Positions 27,062 through 34,305 of a DNA stretch of 41,042 nucleotides are shown in pieces; position 1 is the stretch's first letter; each line of letters starts with the position of its first letter. The notes under the pieces are model-generated. The model did not search any database. It was not told where the DNA came from and saw only the letters and a program-made list of their open reading frames with translations. The DNA comes from Bacteroidota bacterium. Its GTDB lineage: Bacteria; Bacteroidota; Ignavibacteria; SZUA-365. The position numbers were made by a program, and so were the translations under genes. The DNA is taken from NCBI GenBank assembly GCA_029907355.1, contig JARYLZ010000020.1, positions 1 through 41,042 on the forward strand, in the 5' to 3' direction.

Positions 27062-27264
27062 CCGGCGCCGCGTGGAGGGAGACCTCCGGGTCCCCTCTTC
27101 GCATTCGGCTCATCGAGGCTTTCGAGAAAACCTCTGCCCATGGGCGACCGGCACGTGAGTGTTCCCTCGATCGGGAGGGGCTTCGAGTATTCGGACCGCT
27201 GGCTCCCACACACGGCATGAGAACACACGCTGCAATCAGCCGTCCTGTGCATGTGGAACGAGGT

Positions 27265-27627
27265 TCACACCGGTTGCGTTCTTGGCAGTGCCGAAAGGCA
27301 GCGCCGCGCCGTACCGGCGCGGATGGAATACGCGGTGTATATTCCCTGCCACGCGAATTCTTGGCCGAGTCTGTGCTCGAGCCATTCCCGCGAACTCCGG
27401 CGCAGTTCGGAAACGACGCCCGTGATCGTGCGTTTGATCGGAACGTGCAGGAGAAGCCGAACACAAGCGCAGGTGTTCTCGACAACGACCGCCCTCGAAC
27501 CCGTCCTGTACGATGCGTCGTAAAGACAGCGGCGGAGCCCTTCGTGCAGATACGCCGGAATGAAGGGCGCATGGGCGGATATGCGGAATAGAACGCAGAC
27601 AAAGAGATGGGATCTGCTTCGATTCAT
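27265..27627 (-). pseudogene. Degenerate Y1 (IS200-like) transposase
   Basis: An open frame of 120 residues whose layout follows the small single-domain Y1 transposases: an N-terminal strand SHLFVCVLFR, a helix SAHAPFIPAYLHEGLRRCLYD, and late landmarks SELRRSSREWLEHRLGQEFAWQGIYTAYSI, which match the family's K.SS.WL...FAWQ.GYGAFSVS. The catalytic HUH pair, normally H-V-H before LLL, reads C-V-R here, and the C-terminal helix with the catalytic Tyr is missing (the frame ends 20 residues after AYSI). GGAAGG precedes the ATG, so it may still be translated. Either it is a decaying element or a domesticated derivative; no terminal repeats are evident. It is unrelated in detail to the RAYT at 39205-39735. 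Confidence 0.6.
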
Positions 27628-27721
27628 GGCCCGTACTTCCTTCCCGAGGTTGTTCCCGCCGTTTCGACGCACGAGAGGTGCCGCGGGTTCCCGCGCACCG
27701 CAGCATGCCCCGGCAGCAGTT

Positions 27722-27750
27722 GAAAAAAAGGCGGGCCTGACCGACCCGCC
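27722..27750 (-). terminator. Rho-independent terminator of the lipoprotein gene
   Basis: On the minus strand GCGGG and CCCGC arms with a nine-base loop are followed directly by CTTTTTTTC, 30 bases beyond the stop at 27781. This is the clearest intrinsic terminator of the left part of the window. Confidence 0.85.
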
Positions 27751-27780
27751 CGCACAACCTTTCTTTTCTCGAAGGGTGAA

Positions 27781-28785
27781 TTACGGCCAGTTCGGGACCG
27801 GCAGGGGAAGCGCATGCATGACGTTGGCATGTGCCGCGATGTAAACGATACCGGTCCCTGTATAGTTCACCATTTTCGTGTAAGACATGCCGGGTGCCGC
27901 CACTGCCTCATTGTATATGAACTGGCCCGGAATGGGGTTGCCGGTAGTGTTCTTCGGCAGACCGGCGAATGATGGAGCAAGGTGGAAAGCGACATCCGTC
28001 ATCGTCCAGCCGTTCGTTGTTGTATAGGTGACGGTGTACATGGTCCCGACCCTCCCGATCGTCACCGTACCGATGTTGTAATATTGCCCGGCGATCAACG
28101 GGACCGTCTTCGACGGACCGTCCAGGGCGGGGTCGTACGTGAAGTACATCGCCCAATTGCCTTGCGGCACGAAGCGCGGCCCGTACCCCCAAGCCGTCTC
28201 GCGGGCATACCCTGCATTGGGACAGCCGACACCGGGGACCTGCGTGACGAGGCAGGGGAGGGATTTCCCTGATTTAAATACGGCATCGACATCGGCGATG
28301 TCATAATCCCCCCGAATCACGAGGCGGTAATACGACGGCGCAGAGCCGACTGTCCCGAGATTGAACTTGACCGTCGGGTACGGGTAGCAGGACGAGGTGG
28401 ACCCATCGATGGTAAGCATGGGGATGAATGGTACCCAGTCCGGGTCGGAAGGGCCTTTCACAGCCGCCGAGACGATGTCCGACATGGTCAGGCACTGGCC
28501 GAGGGTCAGGTTCCAATGGCTGAGGTTCTGGCTGGTGCCGTTACTGCCGTTGCCGGGGTTCGTGTTCGTGATCGTCCAGACCCACGTCCACGTCCCATCC
28601 CCGTTGTCCGTCTTGGTGAGGTCGATGTCGTATGCCGTGCCTCCGATGCGTTTCGCGAAGGGTGATGCCATCGCCTGGTGGTCGGGGGCTGTCGGTTCGA
28701 CCGTGTGCCTGTCGCACGCGGTGATGGACACGAGCAAGAGCGAGGCGAGGGTGAGCCCTGCATGTCGGGCGATCCGCTGTGTCAT
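27781..28785 (-). CDS. Lipoprotein of unknown function
   Basis: 334 residues. The signal LTLASLLLVSITAC has lipobox SITAC. The mature part is beta-rich and rich in Gly, Thr and Tyr, with a TWTWVWTITNTNPGNGSNGTSQNLSHW segment near residue 65 and Cys residues (C98, C132, C179, C187 approximately) that may form disulfides. It looks like an immunoglobulin-like or carbohydrate-binding beta-sandwich, but I recognise no family. AAGGAAG lies five bases before the ATG. A near-perfect AT-rich palindrome upstream (28861-28891) and a strong terminator downstream mark it as a separately regulated single gene. Confidence 0.78.
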   Translation of the reverse strand: MTQRIARHAGLTLASLLLVSITACDRHTVEPTAPDHQAMASPFAKRIGGTAYDIDLTKTDNGDGTWTWVWTITNTNPGNGSNGTSQNLSHWNLTLGQCLTMSDIVSAAVKGPSDPDWVPFIPMLTIDGSTSSCYPYPTVKFNLGTVGSAPSYYRLVIRGDYDIADVDAVFKSGKSLPCLVTQVPGVGCPNAGYARETAWGYGPRFVPQGNWAMYFTYDPALDGPSKTVPLIAGQYYNIGTVTIGRVGTMYTVTYTTTNGWTMTDVAFHLAPSFAGLPKNTTGNPIPGQFIYNEAVAAPGMSYTKMVNYTGTGIVYIAAHANVMHALPLPVPNWP

Positions 28786-29135
28786 CGTTCTTCCTTTCCG
28801 TTTGTGGTGAAAAATGGTGAATGGTGAATAGAAAGCATCCGATTATCGACAAGGGGGGCATTATATAGGATACATAATATCCTTTATAATCGTGGAACAG
28901 ATGGAGAAATCCCCGAGTTCCTCCGTCCGCCTCTTCCGGGACGCGTCAAGTTCTATTGCTATAGGTTTTCACGAATTGTAAAGATGTTTCTTCATTTCTG
29001 CAAGAGGAGAGACGGGAGAAAAAACACCGCAAAAGGCACAAGGACGTTGTACCGTTCGAACGGGAGTTGTACTGCCATGGTAGAATGCCGGATAGAGAAG
29101 ACGTTTCGGGTCAATGCCTCTCAGCGTGCAGTCAT
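28786..29135. other. Intergenic region upstream of the lipoprotein gene
   Basis: About 350 bases. It holds the AT-rich palindrome at 28861-28891 and otherwise only short chance frames. Near 29054-29065 CCGTTCGAACGG is a 12-base palindrome that might help end the large minus-strand gene upstream, without a T-run. Confidence 0.4.
28861..28891 (-). promoter_or_regulatory. AT-rich palindrome with divergent TATAAT hexamers
   Basis: ATTATATAGGATA and TATCCTTTATAAT are 13-base arms with one mismatch around a CATAA centre. Each outer end is a perfect TATAAT -10 hexamer, one on each strand. The minus-strand copy sits about 76 bases before the lipoprotein ATG. It is a plausible promoter with a dimeric repressor site; no good -35 was found. 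Confidence 0.5.
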
Positions 29136-32087
29136 TTACCTTCCCAATGCGCGGAGCGCTTTCTCCACTTCTTCCCTTTTCGGATCCGTCGGGAGCGCGA
29201 TGTCGAGGTAACGCTTCCAGGACTCGCGGGCGAGATCGTATCTCCCCGCCTCGCGGTAGAACAGCCCCCGGAGATAGAGGGCTTTGGCGGGGTAGAACGC
29301 TTTCTGCACGGCTTCGTCGAGGAGGCGGACCGCTTCCCAGGCACGGCGGCTGCCGAACTGCACGGAAGCCATGTTGCAGTAGAAATCCACATTGGTCGGG
29401 TCGAGCGTGATGGCGTTCCGGTATAGGAGGAGCGCGTCTTCGATCGCCCCCTGCCGCGCCCGGATCGTCGCCTGGTTGTCCCGAAACCCCGCATGGCGCG
29501 GGTCGAGGCGCCGTATGCCTTCGATGCACTCGCCCGCCGCTGCTTTGTCGCCCATCTGCATCGCGGCGATCATGCGGAGGCGAAGGACGAGAGTGTTCAG
29601 CGGGACGAGGCGGATGACTTGGTTGAGAACGGGGACCGCTTCGGCGTATTTCTCGTTCCCTACGAGCCACACCGCGCGGCGCAGGAGGATCTCCGCCATC
29701 GCTGCGGCCGCCTCGGCATGGTCCGGCTGGGACCGGAGGATATCGTAGAGGATCAGCGTTGCCGTCGTATCGTCTCCGCGGGCGCTGGACGCACCGGCGC
29801 GGAGAACGGCCTCACGCGCTTCGAAGGCGTTTGTGACACCGCGTCGGAGCGAGTCGTCCAACTCGGTGAAGACCCGTTTCGGGAGGGTGCGTCGTTCGAA
29901 GAGCTCGAACGCGTTCTTCCAGCGTTCCTCCGAGCCGGGTTCGCCCGGTGCGAGCATAGGAGGCGCGAACCGCGACACGGGCTTCGCTCCGCCTGCGAAC
30001 GCGTCGAGAGACGTTCCGTCGAGTCCGAATTCCGAGAGGACGTTCTTCCACGAGCGCCAGCCGATCACCATGAGGTGGAAATTCGTGAGGGCATCCGCGC
30101 GGAGCTTTGCGAATCGCGCGCTGTCCGGTCGCGTGGGTGGGAACGGCGTCTCGGAACCGAGGATGCAAGCCATCGCGTTGTCGACGTCCGCATTCGCGAG
30201 CCACATCTCGCGGTGCGGAAAGGCGGCGGCCATGGAAGCGCAGACGGCGCGCATCCCGTCGCCCGTAACGCGCGAGAGAGGGATACACTGCGCGAACACG
30301 CCCCCCGGCCGGAGAAGCCCCGCGACGCGCCGGTAATGCGCGGGTGTGAATACGGCCATGTCGGGGTAAGGCGATGCGAACGGCTCCGGCGACACGATGA
30401 CGTCGAACGTCTCCGCCGAACGGGCGACGTAGGACGCCGGGCGTTCTATATGGAACCGGACGCCGCTCGTGACCGAACGGCGGAATTCCCGGCGCGCCGT
30501 CGAGTCTGCGTACCACATCAGCGCCTTGACGGGCTCCACGCAGACCACCTTCGCCGGCTTATGCATCTTCACCGCCTCGAGAGCCTTTCCCGATCCGAAA
30601 CCGAGCAGGAGAACCGATTGCGGGTCCTCATGCATGAGCATGGGGAGATGCCCCAGGCGGTACAGGGCGGGCTGGACGAGCCGCGAATCCTGCGTGAGCG
30701 GCGTCGTGTAATTCCAAACCGCCGTGTGGAAGGGGTCGTCGTAATCCCGCGACTGGAGGAACGCGTACCGGCCGCCCGGGACCTGTTTTTCCGCACGCAC
30801 GATGAATCGGTCCGGGACGACGAGGCTCCGGATGCCCTCCGTGTTCACCGTTGCCGGCAGGAGCACGGCTACGGCGGCGGCGAGAGCGAGGACGACCTGC
30901 GCGACGCGGATGGGCCGCAACGACATCACCGCGTACATCGCGACTCCCGCCCATGAAAGAGCCGAAGCCGAAGCAACCCACGCGGCCAATGCGTGCAGCG
31001 GCAAGACGGCCCCCGCGATCGCGCCCAGAGCGACAGCCCCGCCGGCATAGAGGGGAAAGCGGCGACCTGCATCTCCTGTTCGACTATACCCCGCAAGGGT
31101 CCCTGCGGACACGGCAGGCAGGAGGTGCGCGATGAGACAGAGGATCGCGAGCGGCACAGCGACGGACGCCCCCTCGAAATAGGCGCGGTACACCGACTCG
31201 AACACCGCCCCGTTCATCAGGGCGAACGCGGCTGGTGCCGTGAAAGCGGACAGAACGACCGGTACGAGCAGGGTCATGACGCCGTGTTTTCTCCCCCGGA
31301 GCATCCGGCCGAGGGCGAGCCCCCCCGCGAAGAAGAGCGTGACGCCCGGAACGAGGAGAGCGGTGTACGTCTTCTCCGGCAGGGACCATTCCAACGTGAC
31401 GGACGAGGCGTACTGCATCCACACCGCAAGAGCGAAAAAGACAGGCACGATCAGAGCAGGCGGAACGATAACGGCCGGGGAAGAACGCTGAGGTTTTTTC
31501 CCCGCTTTACCGCCGGTCGAAGCCACCGACAGCACAGTCGGTGCCGGTTCCGGGTGCCTCGCGAAAAGAAGCGCCACTCCCGCGAGAACCTGTACGAGAA
31601 AGAGAATACGCAGGTCTATGCCGCCCGATATGGCCTGCATGACGCCGTGAGCCACCGCGGCGGACGCGAGGAAAAGCCCCGCTTTCACGTGACCGTCTTC
31701 TTCAGGCGCTGTCGCCCCCATGGATGCGAGGGGTGCGGAAACGAGAACGCCGTAGAGAAGCGCGAGAAAGACGAACGGCAGAAAAGCCGCCTCTCCGGAA
31801 ATGAAGGCGAAATCGCTGCTGACGACCGAGAGGGCGTAAACGAGGAGCGGCGCCAGAATACCGGCTGTGAAAGCGGGCAAACCAGGGAGAGAAAGTTTCC
31901 GGGTAACACGGAAGCCTCGGAGGGCGATTGCCGTACCGATCACGGCGGCGAGGAAGACCGGTAGGATGCCGAACACCGCCGACGGCCACAGACGCCGGGC
32001 GACCTCGAGGCCGTTCGAGACCACGATGCCGCAGAACACCCCCCCCATGACGGAGAGGGACAATGGCAATCGAGCTTTCGTTTTCAT
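29136..32087 (-). CDS. Membrane-bound spermidine synthase-like protein with TPR tail
   Basis: 983 residues in three parts. Residues 1-430 contain about a dozen hydrophobic helices. Residues 440-680 form a spermidine synthase-like Rossmann methyltransferase fold: LGHLPMLMHEDPQSVLLLGFGSGKALEAVKMHKPAKVVCVEPVKALMW, then FDVIVSPEPFASPYPDMAVFTPAHYRRVAGLLRPGGVFAQCIPLSRV. The final 200 residues are TPR-like (LVLRLRMIAAMQMGDKAAAGECI; AKALYLRGLFYREAGRYDLARESWKRYLDIA). Such fused proteins are common in Chlorobi/Ignavibacteria but have no proven substrate; soluble spermidine synthases use a GGGDG motif, here GFGSG, so polyamine synthesis is doubtful. The start at 32087 has no strong SD. Confidence 0.82.
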   Translation of the reverse strand: MKTKARLPLSLSVMGGVFCGIVVSNGLEVARRLWPSAVFGILPVFLAAVIGTAIALRGFRVTRKLSLPGLPAFTAGILAPLLVYALSVVSSDFAFISGEAAFLPFVFLALLYGVLVSAPLASMGATAPEEDGHVKAGLFLASAAVAHGVMQAISGGIDLRILFLVQVLAGVALLFARHPEPAPTVLSVASTGGKAGKKPQRSSPAVIVPPALIVPVFFALAVWMQYASSVTLEWSLPEKTYTALLVPGVTLFFAGGLALGRMLRGRKHGVMTLLVPVVLSAFTAPAAFALMNGAVFESVYRAYFEGASVAVPLAILCLIAHLLPAVSAGTLAGYSRTGDAGRRFPLYAGGAVALGAIAGAVLPLHALAAWVASASALSWAGVAMYAVMSLRPIRVAQVVLALAAAVAVLLPATVNTEGIRSLVVPDRFIVRAEKQVPGGRYAFLQSRDYDDPFHTAVWNYTTPLTQDSRLVQPALYRLGHLPMLMHEDPQSVLLLGFGSGKALEAVKMHKPAKVVCVEPVKALMWYADSTARREFRRSVTSGVRFHIERPASYVARSAETFDVIVSPEPFASPYPDMAVFTPAHYRRVAGLLRPGGVFAQCIPLSRVTGDGMRAVCASMAAAFPHREMWLANADVDNAMACILGSETPFPPTRPDSARFAKLRADALTNFHLMVIGWRSWKNVLSEFGLDGTSLDAFAGGAKPVSRFAPPMLAPGEPGSEERWKNAFELFERRTLPKRVFTELDDSLRRGVTNAFEAREAVLRAGASSARGDDTTATLILYDILRSQPDHAEAAAAMAEILLRRAVWLVGNEKYAEAVPVLNQVIRLVPLNTLVLRLRMIAAMQMGDKAAAGECIEGIRRLDPRHAGFRDNQATIRARQGAIEDALLLYRNAITLDPTNVDFYCNMASVQFGSRRAWEAVRLLDEAVQKAFYPAKALYLRGLFYREAGRYDLARESWKRYLDIALPTDPKREEVEKALRALGR

Positions 32088-32431
32088 GCGACGTCACGAG
32101 TCGATGAGGAAAAGCGAACCGGCGCCGAACGCCGGGCAGGAGGGCGCCGACGCCGTCGCGAAATATACGGGAATCCCACGGCCGAAAGAGGGGCCGCGAA
32201 AGGCATCCCGAGTGCCGCTCTGAAGGGTTTTCGCAGTCACGCTGCCATTTTTTTTCGGTCGGGAATCACAAGAAATGCTGGAGAGATTCGACCTTTTGCC
32301 GTTTTTTGAAGACCGATCGTATCACCCCCTGGCCCCATCTCTTTGAACTGCCGCAACCCTATTTGACTAAGACACTGAATATCCATAAATTGATATTTCG
32401 ATTTTCACCATATGGGCGGTAAGAGAAAAAC
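32088..32431. other. Divergent intergenic region
   Basis: About 340 bases between the membrane fusion protein and the ribosomal operon. A well-formed promoter for the ribosomal operon lies at 32363-32391. A short T-rich run at 32248-32256 is the only other feature. No frame is supported. Confidence 0.5.
32363..32391 (+). promoter_or_regulatory. Sigma70-type promoter of the ribosomal protein operon
   Basis: TTGACT (32363-32368) and TAAATT (32386-32391) are exactly 17 bases apart in an AT-rich stretch, about 40 bases before the first start codon. The inverted repeat AATATC-N8-GATATT (32378-32397) covers the -10 box and could be an operator. Confidence 0.7.
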
Positions 32432-32614
32432 ATGTCGAAGAAACAATCATTTGCGGAGAAGGCGAAAGCCAAGGTGAAGTCCGAGTACACGGTGTACCGC
32501 TGCGTCTTCTCGGTATACGACGAGGAGAAAGGTTCGTGGAAATTCCGCGAGCGCATCGTCAGTGCCAAGGACCCCGCCGAAATCACGAAGCTGAAAGGGG
32601 AGGTCGTCCCATGA
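32432..32614 (+). CDS. bL38-like (DUF4295-like) small ribosomal protein
   Basis: 60 residues, strongly basic at the N-terminus ([17 protein letters not shown]) with a following beta segment [23 protein letters not shown]. The pattern K..., aromatic-K-F-x-E-x-I-V resembles the DUF4295 family of Bacteroidota, which has been identified as ribosomal protein bL38 in Flavobacterium; the match is by pattern and is moderate. In Bacteroidota the DUF4295 gene sits beside rpmB and rpmG, and here it opens an operon with rpmE, rpsR and rpmB, which supports the call. Its stop overlaps the rpmE start by four bases (ATGA). Confidence 0.65.
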   Translation: MSKKQSFAEKAKAKVKSEYTVYRCVFSVYDEEKGSWKFRERIVSAKDPAEITKLKGEVVP

Positions 32615-32853
32615 AAGAGAATCTCCACCCGCGGTATTACCGTTGCGAGGTGACCTGCAGCTGCGGTGCGACGTTCGTCACGCGTTCGACGAGACCGCGG
32701 CTCAAGGTGGAAATCTGCTCGCAGTGCCACCCGTTCTTCACCGGCAAGCAGAAGATCGTCGACTCGGCGGGACGCGTCGAGAAGTACAACAAGAGGTACG
32801 CGGACTTCGAGAAGACCCGGAAGCAGGAGAAGCAAAAGGAGAAAAGCGAATGA
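32611..32853 (+). CDS. rpmE: 50S ribosomal protein L31 (zinc-binding form)
   Basis: 80 residues. [22 protein letters not shown] and the following [13 protein letters not shown] are diagnostic of L31. C16, C18, C36 and C39 form the zinc-binding (C+) set, so this is not the zinc-independent paralogue. The C-terminus is a lysine-rich extension ([15 protein letters not shown]). GGGGAGG precedes the ATG, which lies in an ATGA overlap with the upstream gene; the stop overlaps rpsR in the same way. L31 bridges the subunits near the 5S rRNA. Confidence 0.96.
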   Translation: MKENLHPRYYRCEVTCSCGATFVTRSTRPRLKVEICSQCHPFFTGKQKIVDSAGRVEKYNKRYADFEKTRKQEKQKEKSE

Positions 32854-33113
32854 AAGCCCGCACGCGCAGGCCGGCAGGCCGCCGGGGCGTCGCCGTCGCG
32901 CGCCGCCGCCCGGACCCCTTCCACGGGGAGGATGCCGTCTACATCGACTACAAAGATTCCAAGTTCCTCGAGCGGTTCACGAACGACCAGGGGAAGATTC
33001 TCCCGCGGCGCCTGACTGGCCTCTCGGCCAAGAACCAGCGTATCGTCGTGGAGGCTATCAAGCGGGCGCGCTATATGGCTTTCCTCCCCTTCGTCGGCGA
33101 AGGGTTGAAGTAA
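32850..33113 (+). CDS. rpsR: 30S ribosomal protein S18
   Basis: 87 residues. The S18 core is clear: [53 protein letters not shown]. The N-terminus is a basic tail with no cysteine. S18 binds S6 in the platform of the small subunit. The ATG overlaps the rpmE stop (ATGA) with AGGAG upstream. Its usual partners rpsF and rplI are not here; the neighbours are L31 and L28 genes, the arrangement found in alternative ribosomal-protein operons of several phyla. Whether a second rpsR exists elsewhere cannot be seen. Confidence 0.95.
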   Translation: MKARTRRPAGRRGVAVARRRPDPFHGEDAVYIDYKDSKFLERFTNDQGKILPRRLTGLSAKNQRIVVEAIKRARYMAFLPFVGEGLK

Positions 33114-33131
33114 ATCCGGGAGACAAGAACC

Positions 33132-33356
33132 ATGTCGAGAGTCTGTTCCATAACCGGGAAACGCCCCCTCGTCGGGAACCATGTTTCCCACGCGCACAAC
33201 CGCACGAAACGGCGCCAGCTCCCGAACCTGCAGAAGAAACGCATCTACCTTCCCGAGGAAAAACGTTTCATCACACTGAAGGTGAGTGCGCGCGCCCTGA
33301 AAACGCTCAACAAGAAAGGCACATATGCCGTTCTGAAAAAGGCGGGCCTCATCTGA
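33132..33356 (+). CDS. rpmB: 50S ribosomal protein L28
   Basis: 74 residues. MSRVCSITGKRPLVGNHVSHAHNRTKRRQLPNLQ is a textbook L28 start, followed by EEKRFITLKVSARALKTLNKKG. Only one cysteine is present, as in the zinc-free E. coli form. GGGAG lies about nine bases before the ATG; it is the last gene of the operon, ahead of a strong terminator. Confidence 0.97.
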   Translation: MSRVCSITGKRPLVGNHVSHAHNRTKRRQLPNLQKKRIYLPEEKRFITLKVSARALKTLNKKGTYAVLKKAGLI

Positions 33357-33380
33357 ACCCACCGAACGAGCGAGATATTG

Positions 33381-33410
33381 AACGGGACCGCCACGCGGTC
33401 CCGTTTTTTC
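33381..33410 (+). terminator. Rho-independent terminator of the ribosomal operon
   Basis: AACGGGACCGC and GCGGTCCCGTT form a perfect 11-bp stem around CAC, continuing into a T-run (six T in all), 24 bases after the rpmB stop. Confidence 0.92.
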
Positions 33411-33550
33411 ATTCATCGGTTCTGCTCCCGGCGTCGTAAGCCGTTCGGCGGAAAAATTCGGTTGCCGTTTGCGCGTCTCGGCTGCGATGATCATATTGTC
33501 GTGCACGGCGCCGTCGCTCGAAAGTCGGCCGCCGCGCGGAATTCCGCCAC

Positions 33551-33639
33551 GGAGAGGTGGGTGAGTGGCTGAAACCAACGGTTTGCTAAACCGTCGTAGT
33601 GCGAAAGTGCTACCGAGAGTTCGAATCTCTCCCTCTCCG
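33551..33639 (+). tRNA. tRNA-Ser (GCT)
   Basis: An 89-base class II tRNA. Acceptor arms GGAGAGG / CCTCTCC, anticodon stem ACGGT/ACCGT around TTGCTAA (anticodon GCT), a long variable arm (CGTAGTGCGAAAGTGCTACC) and T-arm GAGAG-TTCGAAT-CTCTC. Discriminator G at 33639; CCA is not encoded. It stands at the border between host genes and the defence region, a frequent integration site. Confidence 0.96.
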
Positions 33640-33644
33640 CGATG

Positions 33645-33677
33645 AACGCCCGGCCAGAAGGTCGGGCGTTTTTGTTT
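33645..33677 (+). terminator. Terminator after tRNA-Ser
   Basis: AACGCCCGGCC and GGTCGGGCGTT (one G-T) form a stem around AGAA, followed by TTTGTTT. It begins six bases after the mature tRNA end. Confidence 0.85.
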
Positions 33678-34305
33678 CCTGTTAAAATACAGAGAACTAT
33701 GGGAACCACATCACGAATAAATCGAATCAACGAAACTTCTCATTGCACGAGGAAATCGTTTTCAAGAAAGAGAAGAAACCCGACTCGGTTCTCTTCTTGT
33801 TGCTGTTGTGGTTGTCATTCCTGTTTAAAAGATTATGAAAAAATCGCATTTCATGAGTATTAACGAAATCCGGCTCTGAAGCGCTAAGAACCCATCTACA
33901 TCTGCAGCGAGATACGTTGCAAATAACCGCTATTCCAGTAATTGGTCTTTGACAGGAATAGTGTTGTTACGTATACTCACACCATGTTTCACTAGCTTCC
34001 ATAATCGGGGATTAATACAACTGAGGAAGAAAGTGAAGACGGGATCTTCCGAACTTTGTATTGGGGACATACTGTAGTTACCCACCTCGTCGTGGCTCAC
34101 GACGCTACCTATGCGAGGATTGAGGAAAGGAGACTCCACCTTCATCGTATATGAAACCTGGTTCGTTTCTCTCTTTTAAGTAATTGATGGAGTATGACGA
34201 GATAACGGACAAAGGGAGACTGCAAACTCCTCACACATTCAGACTCGTTTCAAATTCTGGCGAAGATATTCAGCATTGAGATCAGCGTTACAATAAAAGA
34301 GGGTC
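33678..34305. other. AT-richer non-coding border of the defence region
   Basis: About 630 bases between the tRNA-Ser terminator and drmD. Line 33721-33780 has 23 G/C of 60, clearly below the host genes. Frames such as 33930-34145 (minus) and 33642-33863 (plus) have no ribosome-binding site and no recognisable homology. This is where an attachment site or remnant of an integrase would be expected; neither could be identified. Confidence 0.5.

Noticed and set aside
27236-27757. Frameshifted continuation of the degenerate transposase
   Set aside because: The alternative frame does not resume the expected C-terminal helix with the catalytic Tyr, so a simple frameshift does not explain the truncation.
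29493-30956. 487-codon plus-strand frame
   Set aside because: Antisense shadow of the membrane/spermidine synthase-like gene, rich in Arg, Glu and His without motifs.
32378-32397. Zur box upstream of the ribosomal operon
   Set aside because: AATATC-N8-GATATT does not match the 7-1-7 pattern of Fur-family sites, and L31 is the zinc-binding form.
33930-34145. 71-codon minus-strand frame in the island border
   Set aside because: No ribosome-binding site, no homology that I recognise, AT-rich flank; it may be a remnant but cannot be supported as a gene.
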